From Candidatus Nitrosotenuis cloacae (GTDB lineage: Archaea > Thermoproteota > Nitrososphaeria > Nitrososphaerales > Nitrosopumilaceae), in assembly GCF_026768455.1 (NCBI RefSeq), contig NZ_JAPPVQ010000015.1:1-64000 (forward strand): a DNA stretch of 64,000 nucleotides. Direction: 5' to 3'. The notes below the pieces were generated by a model, which was not told the DNA's origin, ran no database searches, and saw nothing but the letters and a program-made list of their open reading frames with translations. Made by a program: the position numbers and the translations under genes. The first letter of the stretch is position 1; each line of letters opens with the position of its first letter. This document shows positions 24,364-32,722 of the stretch, in pieces.

Positions 24364-24731
24364 CGCAGTCTCTTGTATATTGTCTTAAATTCCTCTGCGA
24401 TGGAATACGCAAGGTTTTGCAGGTGGGTGAACTCTATCATATTTGATCTTCCGTGAGCGATCTGTCTTAGCAGCGTCATGCACCTGTGTATCTTGTTGTG
24501 ACTGTCGTCCGTTGCGTCATTTGGCCCCTCAACTGATGTCATTGCATGGAAGCAGTCGGTGAATTCTAGGCAGAACTGCAGTATGATGTGCTCCCAGTTT
24601 GCCGCAGTTGTGGGAATCCCCATACCTGTAGCAAGTTCCTTGAACTCATTTCCTCTTGTCTCTAGCAACAAGTCGAGTGTCTCCTTTACCTTTCTTGGCT
24701 CATAATCGCCGAGATTTTCCAGAATGCCCAT
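24360..24731 (-). CDS. Conserved helical protein, function unknown
   Basis: 123 aa, largely helical. Segments VKETLDLLLETRGNEFKELATGMGIP, ILQFCLEFTDCFHAMTSVEG and HRCMTLLRQIAHGRSNMIEFTHLQNLAYSIAEEFKTIYKRL. No motif or membrane segment is recognised. It has its own upstream AT-rich TATA-like region (TATTTAATA near 24757). Convergent with the C2H2 gene. Confidence 0.6.
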   Translation of the reverse strand: MGILENLGDYEPRKVKETLDLLLETRGNEFKELATGMGIPTTAANWEHIILQFCLEFTDCFHAMTSVEGPNDATDDSHNKIHRCMTLLRQIAHGRSNMIEFTHLQNLAYSIAEEFKTIYKRLR

Positions 24732-24808
24732 ACAAAACCCGTATTAAATTCCTGTATTTAATAGATAATGCAAAAACCAAATCTGAACTGGTATTGCAGT
24801 CCTATCTC

Positions 24809-24836
24809 TGATAATCATATTCTGATCTTTTAAATA
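24809..24836 (+). promoter_or_regulatory. TGATAATCA motif plus TATA box of the CBS gene
   Basis: TGATAATCA (24809-24817), 10 nt, then TTTTAAATA (24828-24836), then 21 nt to ATG 24858. Confidence 0.55.
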
Positions 24837-24857
24837 ACATTGCCTGACTGTTCTCAT

Positions 24858-25292
24858 ATGGCGCCTCCATTAGTCCATGAAATCATGAAAAAAAACGTAA
24901 TTGCAATCGATGCATCTATGACCGCACTTGATGCAGCAAAAATGATGGATGATGCGTCGATTGGTGCAATCGTGGTCATAGATGGAGGGATCGCAGTCGG
25001 AATAATTACCGAACGTGATCTGGTGCGCCGTATAGTGGCAAAAGGAAAACCACTTTCGACAAACGTCAAAGAAGTGATGTCGTCCCCGCTTGTTGTCATA
25101 AACCCGGACGACTCTGTGTGGGAGCTTGCCCAACTTATGAAACAGCGCAAGATTCACCGAGTTCCTGCAGTCAAGGAGGGTCGCCTAGTTGGAATGGTTA
25201 CCACTTCCGACGTTGTAAGACTGTGCAGCATTGGATCTGATTCTGAGTTGACTAGGATCACAGAACAGATACTTCTTAGAATGAAGCCGTAG
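24858..25292 (+). CDS. CBS-domain pair protein
   Basis: 144 aa from ATG 24858 (MAPPLVHEIMKKNVIAID), placed by its TATA box; the frame is open to a TTG at 24840. Single Bateman module: IMKKNVIAIDASMTALDAAKMM...GIAVGIITERDLVRRI and VKEVMSSPLVVINPDDSVWELAQLM...GRLVGMVTTSDVVRLC. Close in layout to the CBS protein at 20278-20754. A nucleotide-sensing regulatory subunit is expected. Its 3' end overlaps the convergent phosphoribosyltransferase gene by 17 nt. Confidence 0.88.
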   Translation: MAPPLVHEIMKKNVIAIDASMTALDAAKMMDDASIGAIVVIDGGIAVGIITERDLVRRIVAKGKPLSTNVKEVMSSPLVVINPDDSVWELAQLMKQRKIHRVPAVKEGRLVGMVTTSDVVRLCSIGSDSELTRITEQILLRMKP

Positions 25293-25722
25293 TCTTGTGT
25301 GCGTTCGGCATGCCGTGCTCGAATCTATCCCACGGATAAACGACGTATTCGTCACCATCTGTCAGCTGACCGTAAATTAGCTGTTTTGGATAGTTCCGTT
25401 TCTTTCTTGCAATCAATGTGGCGTAGACTATGTCATCGGAGTCGTCTGCACGCTGCATCATTTTTCTAAAGGTTTCACCTGTATCGTAAATGTCGTCTAC
25501 AAAAAGTGAGTCGCCAGGTATCGTGTCTGGGTCCACCAAAATCTGCTTTATGTTAAGCCTGTCTGCAACAAGCCTGGCTGGAACCAGTCCTCCTCTGCTT
25601 ACCGTGGAAATACTCTGGAATTTGAAGTTCTTGTCTGCAATTTTTCTTGCAAGGGCAGTGACGCATGACTCTATATCGTCCCATGTCGTGTAGCGGTACG
25701 TTCCACTGCTCATCATTACCAT
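25276..25722 (-). CDS. Phosphoribosyltransferase (Gpt/xanthine-type family)
   Basis: 148 aa. Begins YRYTTWDDIESCVTALARKI, then STVSRGGLVPARLVADRL (the base-site 'vaI.RGGl.pa..la..L') and the PRPP loop DSLFVDDIYDTGETFRKMM. The later WDRFEHGMPNAH tail resembles hypoxanthine/xanthine PRTases of archaea. Start at ATG 25713 or 25722. A role in purine salvage is likely, but the base specificity cannot be read. It overlaps the CBS gene at its 3' end. Confidence 0.85.
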   Translation of the reverse strand: MVMMSSGTYRYTTWDDIESCVTALARKIADKNFKFQSISTVSRGGLVPARLVADRLNIKQILVDPDTIPGDSLFVDDIYDTGETFRKMMQRADDSDDIVYATLIARKKRNYPKQLIYGQLTDGDEYVVYPWDRFEHGMPNAHKTTASF

Positions 25723-25778
25723 GCAAAAATTATTCGATATGACTTTAGCGGTTGTTTATTAAGACTGGAATTCAGGCG

Positions 25779-25803
25779 TGATAATTTACTACCTGTTTAT
25801 GTA
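25779..25803 (+). promoter_or_regulatory. TGATAATT motif plus TATA box of a UspA gene
   Basis: TGATAATTT (25779-25787) followed after about 6 nt by TGTTTATGTA (about 25794-25803), then 21 nt to GTG 25825. Confidence 0.45.
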
Positions 25804-25824
25804 GAGTTTCCAAGCAAAATAGAC

Positions 25825-26256
25825 GTGCTTACCATCAAAAAAATCCTGGTTCCTCTTGACGGCTCCGACAACTCGCTTAGGGCACTTGATGCGGCAATCT
25901 CGCTGGCAAAACAAGCGGACTCGAAGATAGTGGGTTTTTACGCAATAAACATACTACCTATGGTGGAGGCCCAGATGTTTGCGCCCACATTCCAAATGGA
26001 TGAAAAAAAATATGCCATTCGGGTGCTGGAACGGGCAAGATCTGCGTGCGAGCGCCAGAAGGTCGAGTTTTCAAAGGTGATCGAGATTGGCTCCCCTGGA
26101 TACGTCATTGAGAAATTCATAAAAAACAAGAAAAACAAAATCGATCTGGTCGTGATGGGATCCCGTGGAATGGGGGCCGTAAAGGAGATCTTTCTGGGCA
26201 GCGTCTCAAATTACGTCCTACACAAGTCGCCTGTGCCGGTACTGATAGTAAAGTAG
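25825..26256 (+). CDS. Universal stress protein (UspA family)
   Basis: 143 aa from GTG 25825. Strand 1 KKILVPLDGSDNSLRALDAAI; ATP loop LVVMGSRGMGAVKEIFLGSVSNYVLHKSPVPVLIVK. Very similar in both ends to the product of 22424-22852, so these are probably recent paralogues. Single gene with its own TGAWAATC-type promoter. Confidence 0.88.
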   Translation: MLTIKKILVPLDGSDNSLRALDAAISLAKQADSKIVGFYAINILPMVEAQMFAPTFQMDEKKYAIRVLERARSACERQKVEFSKVIEIGSPGYVIEKFIKNKKNKIDLVVMGSRGMGAVKEIFLGSVSNYVLHKSPVPVLIVK

Positions 26257-26320
26257 ATACGAAAATCAGACTTGGAAATAAAAGCATAATTGATTTAAGA
26301 CATTCTGTGGTAGACTCTTC

Positions 26321-27082
26321 ATGCGATTAAAGGGCAAGATTGCGGTAATTACAGGCGCGTCAAGTGACATCGGTGCTGATATATCAAAGCGATTTGTCGA
26401 TGAGGGAGCTACTGTGATAATGCTGGGCCGAAACCTCGGCTCACTCGAAAAGGCCCGCACGGCAATAAAAAACAAGGATTCTGCAGTCTCTATGGCATGC
26501 GACATCACCGACGAGTCCCAGGTGGTCAGCACAGTGGAGCAAATATCTGACAAGTACGGTAAAATCGATATTCTGGTAAACAACGCGGCAAAGATAAACG
26601 ACGCAATCCATTTTCACGAAATGAAGGATTCTGACATTATGGACCTAATTAACACAAACATTGCCGGAACTTTTCGAATCACAAAATCGGTGATCGCAAA
26701 GATGCTGGACGTAAAATCCGGCTGCATTATAAATGTCGGATCCATATCGAGCGAGCGTGCCATACCGCGTGTCCATCTTGCAGTATACTCTGCAACCAAA
26801 GCGGCACTCTCGATGTTCACAAAATCGATTGCCGTAGAGTACGCAAGAAAGAACATCCGCTGCAACTGCCTAAACCTTGGCATAATCAATGCGGGCATGA
26901 TAAAGCCGTATCTTGAGGATCCGCAGGCACGCAAGGTGCTTGAACAGCGCCAGCCGCTGAACAGAATCGGTGATCCGGAGGACGTGTCCAGTGCCGCAGT
27001 GTTTCTTGCATCCGATGAGGCAAAATGGATCACCGGCACCATACTGAACATAGATGGCGGCAAGTCTGCCTCCGAAGGATAG
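26321..27082 (+). CDS. Short-chain dehydrogenase/reductase
   Basis: 253 aa, classical SDR. NAD(P) motif TGASSDIGADIS (the usual TGxxxGxG is altered to TGASSDIG), NNAAKIND for the NNAG motif, catalytic Ser in NVGSISSE and YSATKAAL (Tyr-x3-Lys), C-terminal WITGTILNIDGGKSA. The residue pattern after strand 2 (MLGRNLGSLEKA) with Arg suggests NADP preference. The substrate is unknown. TATA-like GATTTAAGA ends 20 nt before ATG. Confidence 0.88.
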   Translation: MRLKGKIAVITGASSDIGADISKRFVDEGATVIMLGRNLGSLEKARTAIKNKDSAVSMACDITDESQVVSTVEQISDKYGKIDILVNNAAKINDAIHFHEMKDSDIMDLINTNIAGTFRITKSVIAKMLDVKSGCIINVGSISSERAIPRVHLAVYSATKAALSMFTKSIAVEYARKNIRCNCLNLGIINAGMIKPYLEDPQARKVLEQRQPLNRIGDPEDVSSAAVFLASDEAKWITGTILNIDGGKSASEG

Positions 27083-27102
27083 CCGCTAATTTTCAACTTG
27101 TC

Positions 27103-27128
27103 TGATTATCAGATCTGAATTTTTACTA
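27103..27128 (+). promoter_or_regulatory. TGATTATCA motif plus TATA box of the cupredoxin gene
   Basis: Palindromic CTGATTATCAG core (motif 27103-27111), 7-8 nt, then AATTTTTACTA (about 27118-27128), then GTG 27143. Confidence 0.5.
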
Positions 27129-27142
27129 TTCTGATATAACAG

Positions 27143-27673
27143 GTGAACACCCTGATGTTCTTGTTGAACATTTCGTACGTATTTCCTCTGCTGTTGTTGG
27201 CCGCATCTGGCGTCTATGTCGTGGATTCTTACGCGGCAGGCAACCTGGTACCTGAATGGGTCAAGAACACCGCACAGTGGTACGGCGAAGGAAAGATATC
27301 TGAAACTGAGTTCCTCAACGCCATAAAGTATCTGATCGACAACAACATCATACTGCTAGAGAGGATACCTGAAAGCAAAGCAACCGTTGCAAACATCGTC
27401 ATTCCGAACGGCAACTCACAGGTGGGCAATATGGGATTTTACATTCCACTGAGCCTTGAGGTAAGCAGGAAGACTACCGTGGTGTGGATAAATGACGACA
27501 ACATTGAGCACACCGTGGTAAGCCAAGACGCCGAGGGCAACGTCATTCCGTTGTTTAACAGCAAGGGGCTGAAAACAGGAGAGCGCTTTATACACAAATT
27601 TGACGAGCCGGGAGTCTATCACTACTTTTGCTCAATTCATCCTTGGCGTGTGGGCGTAGTTACAGTAAGCTGA
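27143..27673 (+). CDS. Secreted cupredoxin with N-terminal WVKN-type domain
   Basis: 176 aa, GTG start. A signal peptide covers residues 1-32 (FPLLLLAASGVYVVDSYA). A short domain VPEWVKNTAQWYGEGKISETEFLNAIKYLIDNNII follows in two adjoining parts (about 36-70); the same unit occurs twice in the 49715-51325 protein. The C-terminal cupredoxin (about 80-176) has ligands His (NIEHTVV), Cys and His (YFCSIHPW), but the axial Met position reads Arg-Val (HPWRVG). A type 1 copper site without the usual axial Met is implied. Likely an extracytoplasmic electron carrier; small blue copper proteins replace cytochrome c in these archaea. Confidence 0.82.
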   Translation: MNTLMFLLNISYVFPLLLLAASGVYVVDSYAAGNLVPEWVKNTAQWYGEGKISETEFLNAIKYLIDNNIILLERIPESKATVANIVIPNGNSQVGNMGFYIPLSLEVSRKTTVVWINDDNIEHTVVSQDAEGNVIPLFNSKGLKTGERFIHKFDEPGVYHYFCSIHPWRVGVVTVS

Positions 27674-28531
27674 CTAATCGGCTAGCGCCCTTACGATATC
27701 TGATTTTGTCACGATTCCAACAAGCAGAGACTTTCTTACGACCGGCAGGCCGCTGATCCCGTTTCGCATCATCAAAAGCGCTGCCGTGGAAACCGCTTCG
27801 TTTGCACCCACCGTAATTGGATCTGCCGTCATGATGTCTTCTGCCCTAAATGACAGAATGTATGACAACTGATTCATCCTAAACTCGTCCGGCTTTGGGT
27901 TAAGCCTGAAATCCTCGACCTCTTTTGGACTTGCAAACTCCCTTATCCAGCGCGGCATCTTTGCTGGCAGAAAGTCGCGGTTTGTAATCATTCCAACCGG
28001 CCTTCTGTTTCGCTCCACGACCACCCTTGAGATCCTATACTTCACAAGCAGACTCTCCACTAGCAACAACGAGTCCGCAGGCATCACCGTGACCACCTTG
28101 GACGTCATTATGTCTGATACCGTAATGGGATCTGTCACCTGTGTCAAAAATACTGATGCAAGGTCCGTCTTTGTCACGATTCCTGCAAGCGTGCCGTTAT
28201 TTTCTAGAATTATGATTGAGCTTATCTTGTTCTGATGCATTTTTTTGGCGCAGTCGCGTATGGTGTCGGTCCTCTTTAGGGTGATCAATTTTTTTGACAT
28301 AAAATCCCTGACCAAAATCCTCTCAATCGATCTCCCACCGTGTGCGTAAATTGCCCTGACCAAGTCCTTTTCAGTCACGATACCGACCGGCTTTTTGTTA
28401 GATTCCACTACGGGTAATCTCCCTACCTTGTGTCTGAGCAGGACATCCCGTGCCTCAAGAAGAGTCGTACTGGGAGAAACTGTGATGGAATTTCTTATTA
28501 CCTGCTGAATTTCGGAATTTCGAAGTCTCAT
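27674..28531 (-). CDS. Tetra-CBS-domain protein
   Basis: 285 aa with four CBS motifs in two Bateman modules: VSPSTTLLEARDVLL...GIVTEKDLVRAI, ITLKRTDTIRDCAKKM...GIVTKTDLASVF, TVMPADSLLLVESLL...GMITNRDFLP and ITVGANEAVSTAALLM...GIVTKSDIVRAL. No effector domain. Such proteins bind AMP/ATP-type nucleotides; tetra-CBS proteins have recently been described as archaeal ribosome hibernation factors (recalled, not checked), so a stress role on translation is one option. Divergent from the CBS-HPF-like gene. Confidence 0.87.
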   Translation of the reverse strand: MRLRNSEIQQVIRNSITVSPSTTLLEARDVLLRHKVGRLPVVESNKKPVGIVTEKDLVRAIYAHGGRSIERILVRDFMSKKLITLKRTDTIRDCAKKMHQNKISSIIILENNGTLAGIVTKTDLASVFLTQVTDPITVSDIMTSKVVTVMPADSLLLVESLLVKYRISRVVVERNRRPVGMITNRDFLPAKMPRWIREFASPKEVEDFRLNPKPDEFRMNQLSYILSFRAEDIMTADPITVGANEAVSTAALLMMRNGISGLPVVRKSLLVGIVTKSDIVRALAD

Positions 28532-28630
28532 ATCTCAACTCACTAAGTACAAGCTGAATAACATCGCGCTCGAATATCAATCTTGAAAATTATATAAATC
28601 GTTTAATTCAACAGAAATCGGTCAGATAGC

Positions 28631-29776
28631 ATGAGCACAGATGTAATTCACGAACATATGCAACAGGTAATGAAGACGAAAATCGGCACGATTGTAAGCA
28701 GGCCAGTACTGATCGACCCATCGATGAGCGCAGCTCAGGTGATAAGCAAGCTCTCCAAGGCGGATGTCTTTGACGCCTTCTGCAGGGTCAAAAACAGCAC
28801 AATGAACGTAAACATACGAGATCTACTTCAAAGCAGGAACATACTCCATGCAACACTCGAATCGCTATTGCACCAGGTTCCAAGCCTGTCTGAGAACGAT
28901 ACCGTTGGCAAGGCAGTGGACATTATCACTAATAACAGAACGAGGGCTGCACCGGTGGTAAAAAATGGAGAAATCGTCGGAGTGGTACAGGCAAAAGACA
29001 TACTCAAACTCATCTCGGAACTTGACAACCGATGGATTAAGGTAAATCAGATATTCACAGCAAACCCTCTTGTGGCAGACAGGCAAACGCCGCTCAGTAC
29101 TGCAAGAAAGATAATGGTAAACAACAAAATTGATCATCTCCCAATCACAAACAAGAACGCGATATCAAACGTTCTGACATCATATCATCTTCTCCAAAGC
29201 ATCCTGCCGCAGGAGCGAGTCGGCAGAAAGGACTACGGTTCCAAGGTGACGCACAGTCTGGAATCGCCAATCGGAAACATGGGCACCAGCCGCATACCTG
29301 TGTGCGAACCGCTTGACAATCTCAACGAGGTGATAAGCTCGATGCTTCATGCAAACACCACATTCTGTCTTGTTTCACTGCGTACCGGATTGCAGGGTAT
29401 AGTGACATACAGGGATATTCTTGGCTTACTTGCGTCACGGGTGAAAAGCACGGTGCCTTTGTTTGTAATAGGTTTGACAAATGAGGACAACGCCGCCATA
29501 ATCACAGACAAATTCAGAAAAACCCTTGACAAGCTGTCCAGAGTGTACTCTGACATCCAAGAAGCAAGAGTGTCAGTTAAGAAAATCCATGGAAATGAGA
29601 GCCGGTACAACTATGAGGTGTCAGCAGTGGTGCTCACCCCGACCAAAAGACACATCTTCGCAAGAAGCGGATATGATCTAAGCAAGGTATTTGACGAAAT
29701 ATCTGGACGCATGATGAGGGGTCTCGCAAAGCGTGCAAAAAGACGCAACAAAGTCAGCATAAGAAAGATGGCATGA
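28631..29776 (+). CDS. CBS-domain protein with C-terminal HPF-like domain
   Basis: 381 aa. N-terminal CBS region about 15-270 with four degenerate units, for example VGKAVDIITNNRTRAAPVVKNGEIVGVVQAKDILKL and TARKIMVNNKIDHLPI in separate units. The last 100 residues (about 280-381: DKFRKTLDKLSRVYSDIQEARVSVKKI...YEVSAVVLTPTKRHIFARSGYDLSKVFDEISGRMM shown here in part) resemble the ribosome-hibernation HPF/YfiA fold: helix, strands, helix and a basic end KRAKRRNKVSIRKMA. A nucleotide-gated ribosome-binding protein is inferred. The PAC2 gene follows. Confidence 0.75.
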   Translation: MSTDVIHEHMQQVMKTKIGTIVSRPVLIDPSMSAAQVISKLSKADVFDAFCRVKNSTMNVNIRDLLQSRNILHATLESLLHQVPSLSENDTVGKAVDIITNNRTRAAPVVKNGEIVGVVQAKDILKLISELDNRWIKVNQIFTANPLVADRQTPLSTARKIMVNNKIDHLPITNKNAISNVLTSYHLLQSILPQERVGRKDYGSKVTHSLESPIGNMGTSRIPVCEPLDNLNEVISSMLHANTTFCLVSLRTGLQGIVTYRDILGLLASRVKSTVPLFVIGLTNEDNAAIITDKFRKTLDKLSRVYSDIQEARVSVKKIHGNESRYNYEVSAVVLTPTKRHIFARSGYDLSKVFDEISGRMMRGLAKRAKRRNKVSIRKMA

Positions 29777-29799
29777 CTGCAAAAAAATGGTTATCCTAG

Positions 29800-30528
29800 T
29801 TGGCACGCCGGAAATCAAGCAAAAAAACACAGAACAAAAACACCCTACTCTTGGGATATCCTGGAAACGGTCTGATTGGGACGTTCACCGTGTCGTATCT
29901 TATATCGCACCTTCAGATGAAACTCGTAGGCGAGATAAGCCATACCGAGATGCCGCCCACCGTATTTGTGCAGGACGGAGAGATCATCGGACCAATTCGA
30001 ATTTACAAAAAAGACGATCTATATGCGATAATGTCTGACATTCCGATCTACCCTGAAATAGCATCAGAGTTTGTGTCCTCGATTGCAGAATACTGCAAAC
30101 AGCAGAAAATCGACAAAGTCATCGTGGCAAGCGGCGTGGACACAGAAAGCGTGGATCGAAAGGACGTCAAGACATACGGGCTTGCTACGGACGAGTCGCT
30201 AGAAAAGATCATGTATGAAAACGACATACCCAAGTTCCTAGCAGGCTCAATAATCGGCACGGATGCCACCGTCATCACAGTGCTGCGCAGCAATAACGTG
30301 CCGCTTTTGATGTTGTATACGTCATGCCATCCGTATTTTCCGGACCCGGACGCGTCAATACACGCAATTACCTCGCTTGCAAAGGTGCTAAAAATCAAAA
30401 TCGATACGACGGACATACAAAAAAGGGTTGACTATCTGAGAATACAGCACCGCAATCTTATGCAAGAAACACTTGGCGCACTGCAGGAGAAGGCAGCCCC
30501 CACAAAGGCTCCGCCTATCTACCGGTGA
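29800..30528 (+). CDS. PAC2-family protein (proteasome-assembly-chaperone-like)
   Basis: 242 aa from TTG 29800. Family signature LLLGYPGNGLIGTFTVSYLISHL, then VGEISHTEMPPTVFVQDGEI, DLYAIMSDIPIYPEIASEF and VIVASGVDTESV. Archaeal PAC2 proteins (PbaA/PbaB-type) are linked to proteasome biology. An ATG at 29787 opens a different frame and is not the start. The Hsp20 gene follows almost at once, which suggests a protein-quality-control operon. Confidence 0.85.
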   Translation: MARRKSSKKTQNKNTLLLGYPGNGLIGTFTVSYLISHLQMKLVGEISHTEMPPTVFVQDGEIIGPIRIYKKDDLYAIMSDIPIYPEIASEFVSSIAEYCKQQKIDKVIVASGVDTESVDRKDVKTYGLATDESLEKIMYENDIPKFLAGSIIGTDATVITVLRSNNVPLLMLYTSCHPYFPDPDASIHAITSLAKVLKIKIDTTDIQKRVDYLRIQHRNLMQETLGALQEKAAPTKAPPIYR

Positions 30529-30533
30529 TCACA

Positions 30534-30914
30534 ATGGACTGGCTTGACATTGAATTTTCACGCATGCCGCTTTTCCAGTTTGGTGACGACTTGGAGCAAA
30601 AGATACTCAGCCCGCTGTCTTGCATCCGAGAACACGAGTCAAAGTGGATCTTGGAGTTCGACCTTCCACTGGTAGACAAAAAAGACATTGCGGTGTACCT
30701 TGACTCCGATGGGATGCTGGTTGTTGAGGCAAAGCTGAAGGAAACATACTATGACTCCAAGGCAGGCGTAAGACACCAGTTCGAGTACTTCAAAAAGGCT
30801 GTGAGGCTGCCAAAAAATGTGGATGCCGACAAGATCACGGTGAAATTCACAAACGGCAGGCTCTTGATCACGCTCCCAAAGATGTTCCGGGGAACCGCAA
30901 TCAAGGTGGACTAG
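30534..30914 (+). CDS. Hsp20/alpha-crystallin-like small heat-shock protein
   Basis: 126 aa from ATG 30534 (MDWLDIEFSRMPLF); a GTG at 30525 is less likely. The crystallin domain covers about 35-126: HESKWILEFDLPLVDKKDIAVYLDSDGMLVVEAKL and FKKAVRLPKNVDADKITVKFTNGRLLITLPK in consecutive strands. The short N-terminus and the lack of an I-x-I tail suggest small oligomers. Starts 5 nt after the PAC2 stop. Confidence 0.87.
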   Translation: MDWLDIEFSRMPLFQFGDDLEQKILSPLSCIREHESKWILEFDLPLVDKKDIAVYLDSDGMLVVEAKLKETYYDSKAGVRHQFEYFKKAVRLPKNVDADKITVKFTNGRLLITLPKMFRGTAIKVD

Positions 30915-31181
30915 CTATTCTGAGAACATCTCGTTTATCTTTTGCCTGTACTGGCTGACAAGACTGCCAAAGTCGGCAAAATCCTGCTCGGTTGGAGACC
31001 TTACTCTCATGGCATACTGTCCCAAAAAGACAGAGAAGGCGTTGCCTGCCACCAGGTTAAAGCACGCGTCTGCAAGATTCACATTTGGGAAGGCGGTCCT
31101 GACAAACGGCTGATATGTCTTCGCCTGCTGGACGAGCAAGTCCAAATGATTTTTCATGAAATCGTGAATCTCTTTTTGCAT
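30915..31181 (-). CDS. Small helical protein, function unknown
   Basis: 88 aa, all-helical pattern with no motif known to me (KNHLDLLVQQAKTYQPFVRT; ACFNLVAGNAFSVFLGQY). A minus-strand TGAAAATCA (31233-31241) lies 50 nt upstream, next to a TTAAG TATA-like box. It abuts the Hsp20 gene end to end. It could be a stress protein by context only. Confidence 0.55.
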   Translation of the reverse strand: MQKEIHDFMKNHLDLLVQQAKTYQPFVRTAFPNVNLADACFNLVAGNAFSVFLGQYAMRVRSPTEQDFADFGSLVSQYRQKINEMFSE

Positions 31182-31232
31182 CCCTTCCCTATGACTGAAA
31201 ATGATAAAACCTCACAAGTAAATTCTTAAGGC

Positions 31233-31281
31233 TGATTTTCAGCTCGGATCCAACCCTGATAATCTGCTCACATGGTTAAAT
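31233..31281. promoter_or_regulatory. Two TGAWAATC motifs and TATA box between the 88-aa gene and Hsp20
   Basis: Minus-strand TGAAAATCA (31233-31241) and plus-strand TGATAATCT (31257-31265). The plus copy is 9 nt before GGTTAAATG (about 31274-31282), itself 23 nt before ATG 31305. Confidence 0.5.
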
Positions 31282-31304
31282 GACTTTGAGACTAATCCGG
31301 ACTA

Positions 31305-31778
31305 ATGACTGGCATAAAACCAAAGCAAAAATCAACTGAACTTGCGTCTTGGCCATTTCAATGGTCAAACTTGGACAACGTATTTGACAACTTTAAGCGG
31401 GAATTTGAAAAATCGTTTGCCTCATTTCCTGTAACGATGCCAAAAATGTCCTCCATTACATGCGATGTGGCTGATCAGGGAGACCGCTACGAAATCAAGG
31501 TAGATTTGCCGGGAGTGAAAAAAGACGAGATAAAGCTTAACGTCTCTGACAACTCTCTGGAGATATCTGCCCAGCACAAAGAGGAAGAAGAGGAGAAGAA
31601 AAAGAACTACATACGAAGGGAACGAAGTCAGACGTCTTATTACAGGACCATCCCGCTGCCTGAAAAAGTGCTTTCAGACAAAACCCAGGCAAAGCTGACC
31701 GACGGAATACTGAGCGTGATAATTCCAAAATCTGTTCCGGTACAAAAGTCCAAAAACGCTACAATCAAAGTTCAGTAA
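31305..31778 (+). CDS. Hsp20/alpha-crystallin small heat-shock protein
   Basis: 157 aa. N-terminal hydrophobic arm WPFQWSNLDNVFDNFKREFEK, crystallin domain about 50-145 (DRYEIKVDLPGVKKDEIKL; NYIRRERSQTSYYRTIPLPEKV; AKLTDGILSVIIPKS). The C-terminal VPVQKSKNATIKVQ holds an I-x-V anchoring motif. Classical ATP-independent chaperone. Single gene with a TGAWAATC promoter. Confidence 0.9.
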   Translation: MTGIKPKQKSTELASWPFQWSNLDNVFDNFKREFEKSFASFPVTMPKMSSITCDVADQGDRYEIKVDLPGVKKDEIKLNVSDNSLEISAQHKEEEEEKKKNYIRRERSQTSYYRTIPLPEKVLSDKTQAKLTDGILSVIIPKSVPVQKSKNATIKVQ

Positions 31779-31795
31779 CTTTATTTTTTTCTTGA

Positions 31796-32683
31796 TTACC
31801 GGAATGTTTTGTATTTTTCCAAGAGCTTGGCATGAGGTACAACATTGCCGTATGCCCTAACAACGTCAAACTTGGACACGACTCCCATTATCTTAACATC
31901 CTGCACATTAGTTACGGGAATGCCGCTGATCTTGTTTTCTATCATTATGCGAGCAGCAGTAGCCAAGTCGTCGTCTGGTTCCACGGTCAGTATCTCCTTT
32001 CCTATCAGGTCACTTACAACATGGTTGTTTTGCTGCTCTGCAAGAAGGTATGCCCTTGTCTTACCTGACTTTTTGAAGTAATCACTGTGGGTAAGAAACG
32101 TGTTTGTCGTGACCACTCCCTTTATCCTGCCCATGTTGTCAGTTACAATCAACCTTGAGACCTCATTCTTGTTGATTAGCTCAAGCGCAAAGTACAGTGA
32201 ATCAGAATCCCTGCAGGTGATCGCCTTTACTGTCATGTAGTCCTTGACCTTGTATTTTCCTGGGTACTGGTCGTAAAAGGCACGTGTTATGTCTGTCTGA
32301 GTAGTGATTCCTGCCAGATTGCCGTCGTCGTCGACTACAACTATTGAGCCTATCTTGAATGTGATCATGCGGGTGGCGCATTGTTCCAGATGGTCTGTCT
32401 GGCCTTTGGTTATTGTGATCAGATTGCGTTTCATTATCTCTCTCAGTGGGATCTCATTTAACGCCCGCCTTGTCTTGTCGTTTTCCAAAAACTTGTTGAT
32501 GTCACGCTCCGTTACGATTCCTATTGGCTTTTTTTCGTTAACTATGATTATTCTCTTGATAAAGTTGGTCTGCATCATCACTAGGGCGTCCTTGATGGTC
32601 TGCTGTGCCTGCAGTGTGAAGACCGGGCTTGAAAACATCTTGTCACTCAAGGGCATTGTCCCTCCCGGTGATTTAATATACAA
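31796..32683 (-). CDS. Tetra-CBS-domain protein
   Basis: About 280-295 aa. Four CBS units: VFTLQAQQTIKDALVMM...GIVTERDINKFL, LITITKGQTDHLEQCATRM...GITTQTDITRAF, ITCRDSDSLYFALELI...GVVTTNTFLT and LTVEPDDDLATAARIM...GVVSKFDVVRAY. The ATG at 32683 overlaps the TATA-like box (complement of 32671-32680), so ATG 32656 (MPLSDKM) or 32638 (MFSSPVF) is the better start. No catalytic domain. Same class as 27674-28531 and 54550-55398. Confidence 0.87.
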   Translation of the reverse strand: MYIKSPGGTMPLSDKMFSSPVFTLQAQQTIKDALVMMQTNFIKRIIIVNEKKPIGIVTERDINKFLENDKTRRALNEIPLREIMKRNLITITKGQTDHLEQCATRMITFKIGSIVVVDDDGNLAGITTQTDITRAFYDQYPGKYKVKDYMTVKAITCRDSDSLYFALELINKNEVSRLIVTDNMGRIKGVVTTNTFLTHSDYFKKSGKTRAYLLAEQQNNHVVSDLIGKEILTVEPDDDLATAARIMIENKISGIPVTNVQDVKIMGVVSKFDVVRAYGNVVPHAKLLEKYKTFR

Positions 32684-32695
32684 TTCTGATTTTCA
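32671..32695 (-). promoter_or_regulatory. TGAAAATCA motif plus TATA box of the tetra-CBS gene
   Basis: On the minus strand TGAAAATCA (32687-32695), 6 nt, then TATATTAAAT (32671-32680). Confidence 0.45.
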
Positions 32696-32722
32696 ACTCT
32701 GGGTTTTAAAAAACGGGAGTGC

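Noticed and set aside
26260-26300. TGAWAATC-type motif before the SDR gene
   Set aside because: GAAAATCA at about 26261-26268 is 23 nt from the TATA-like box instead of 6-10, so it was not counted in the regulon.
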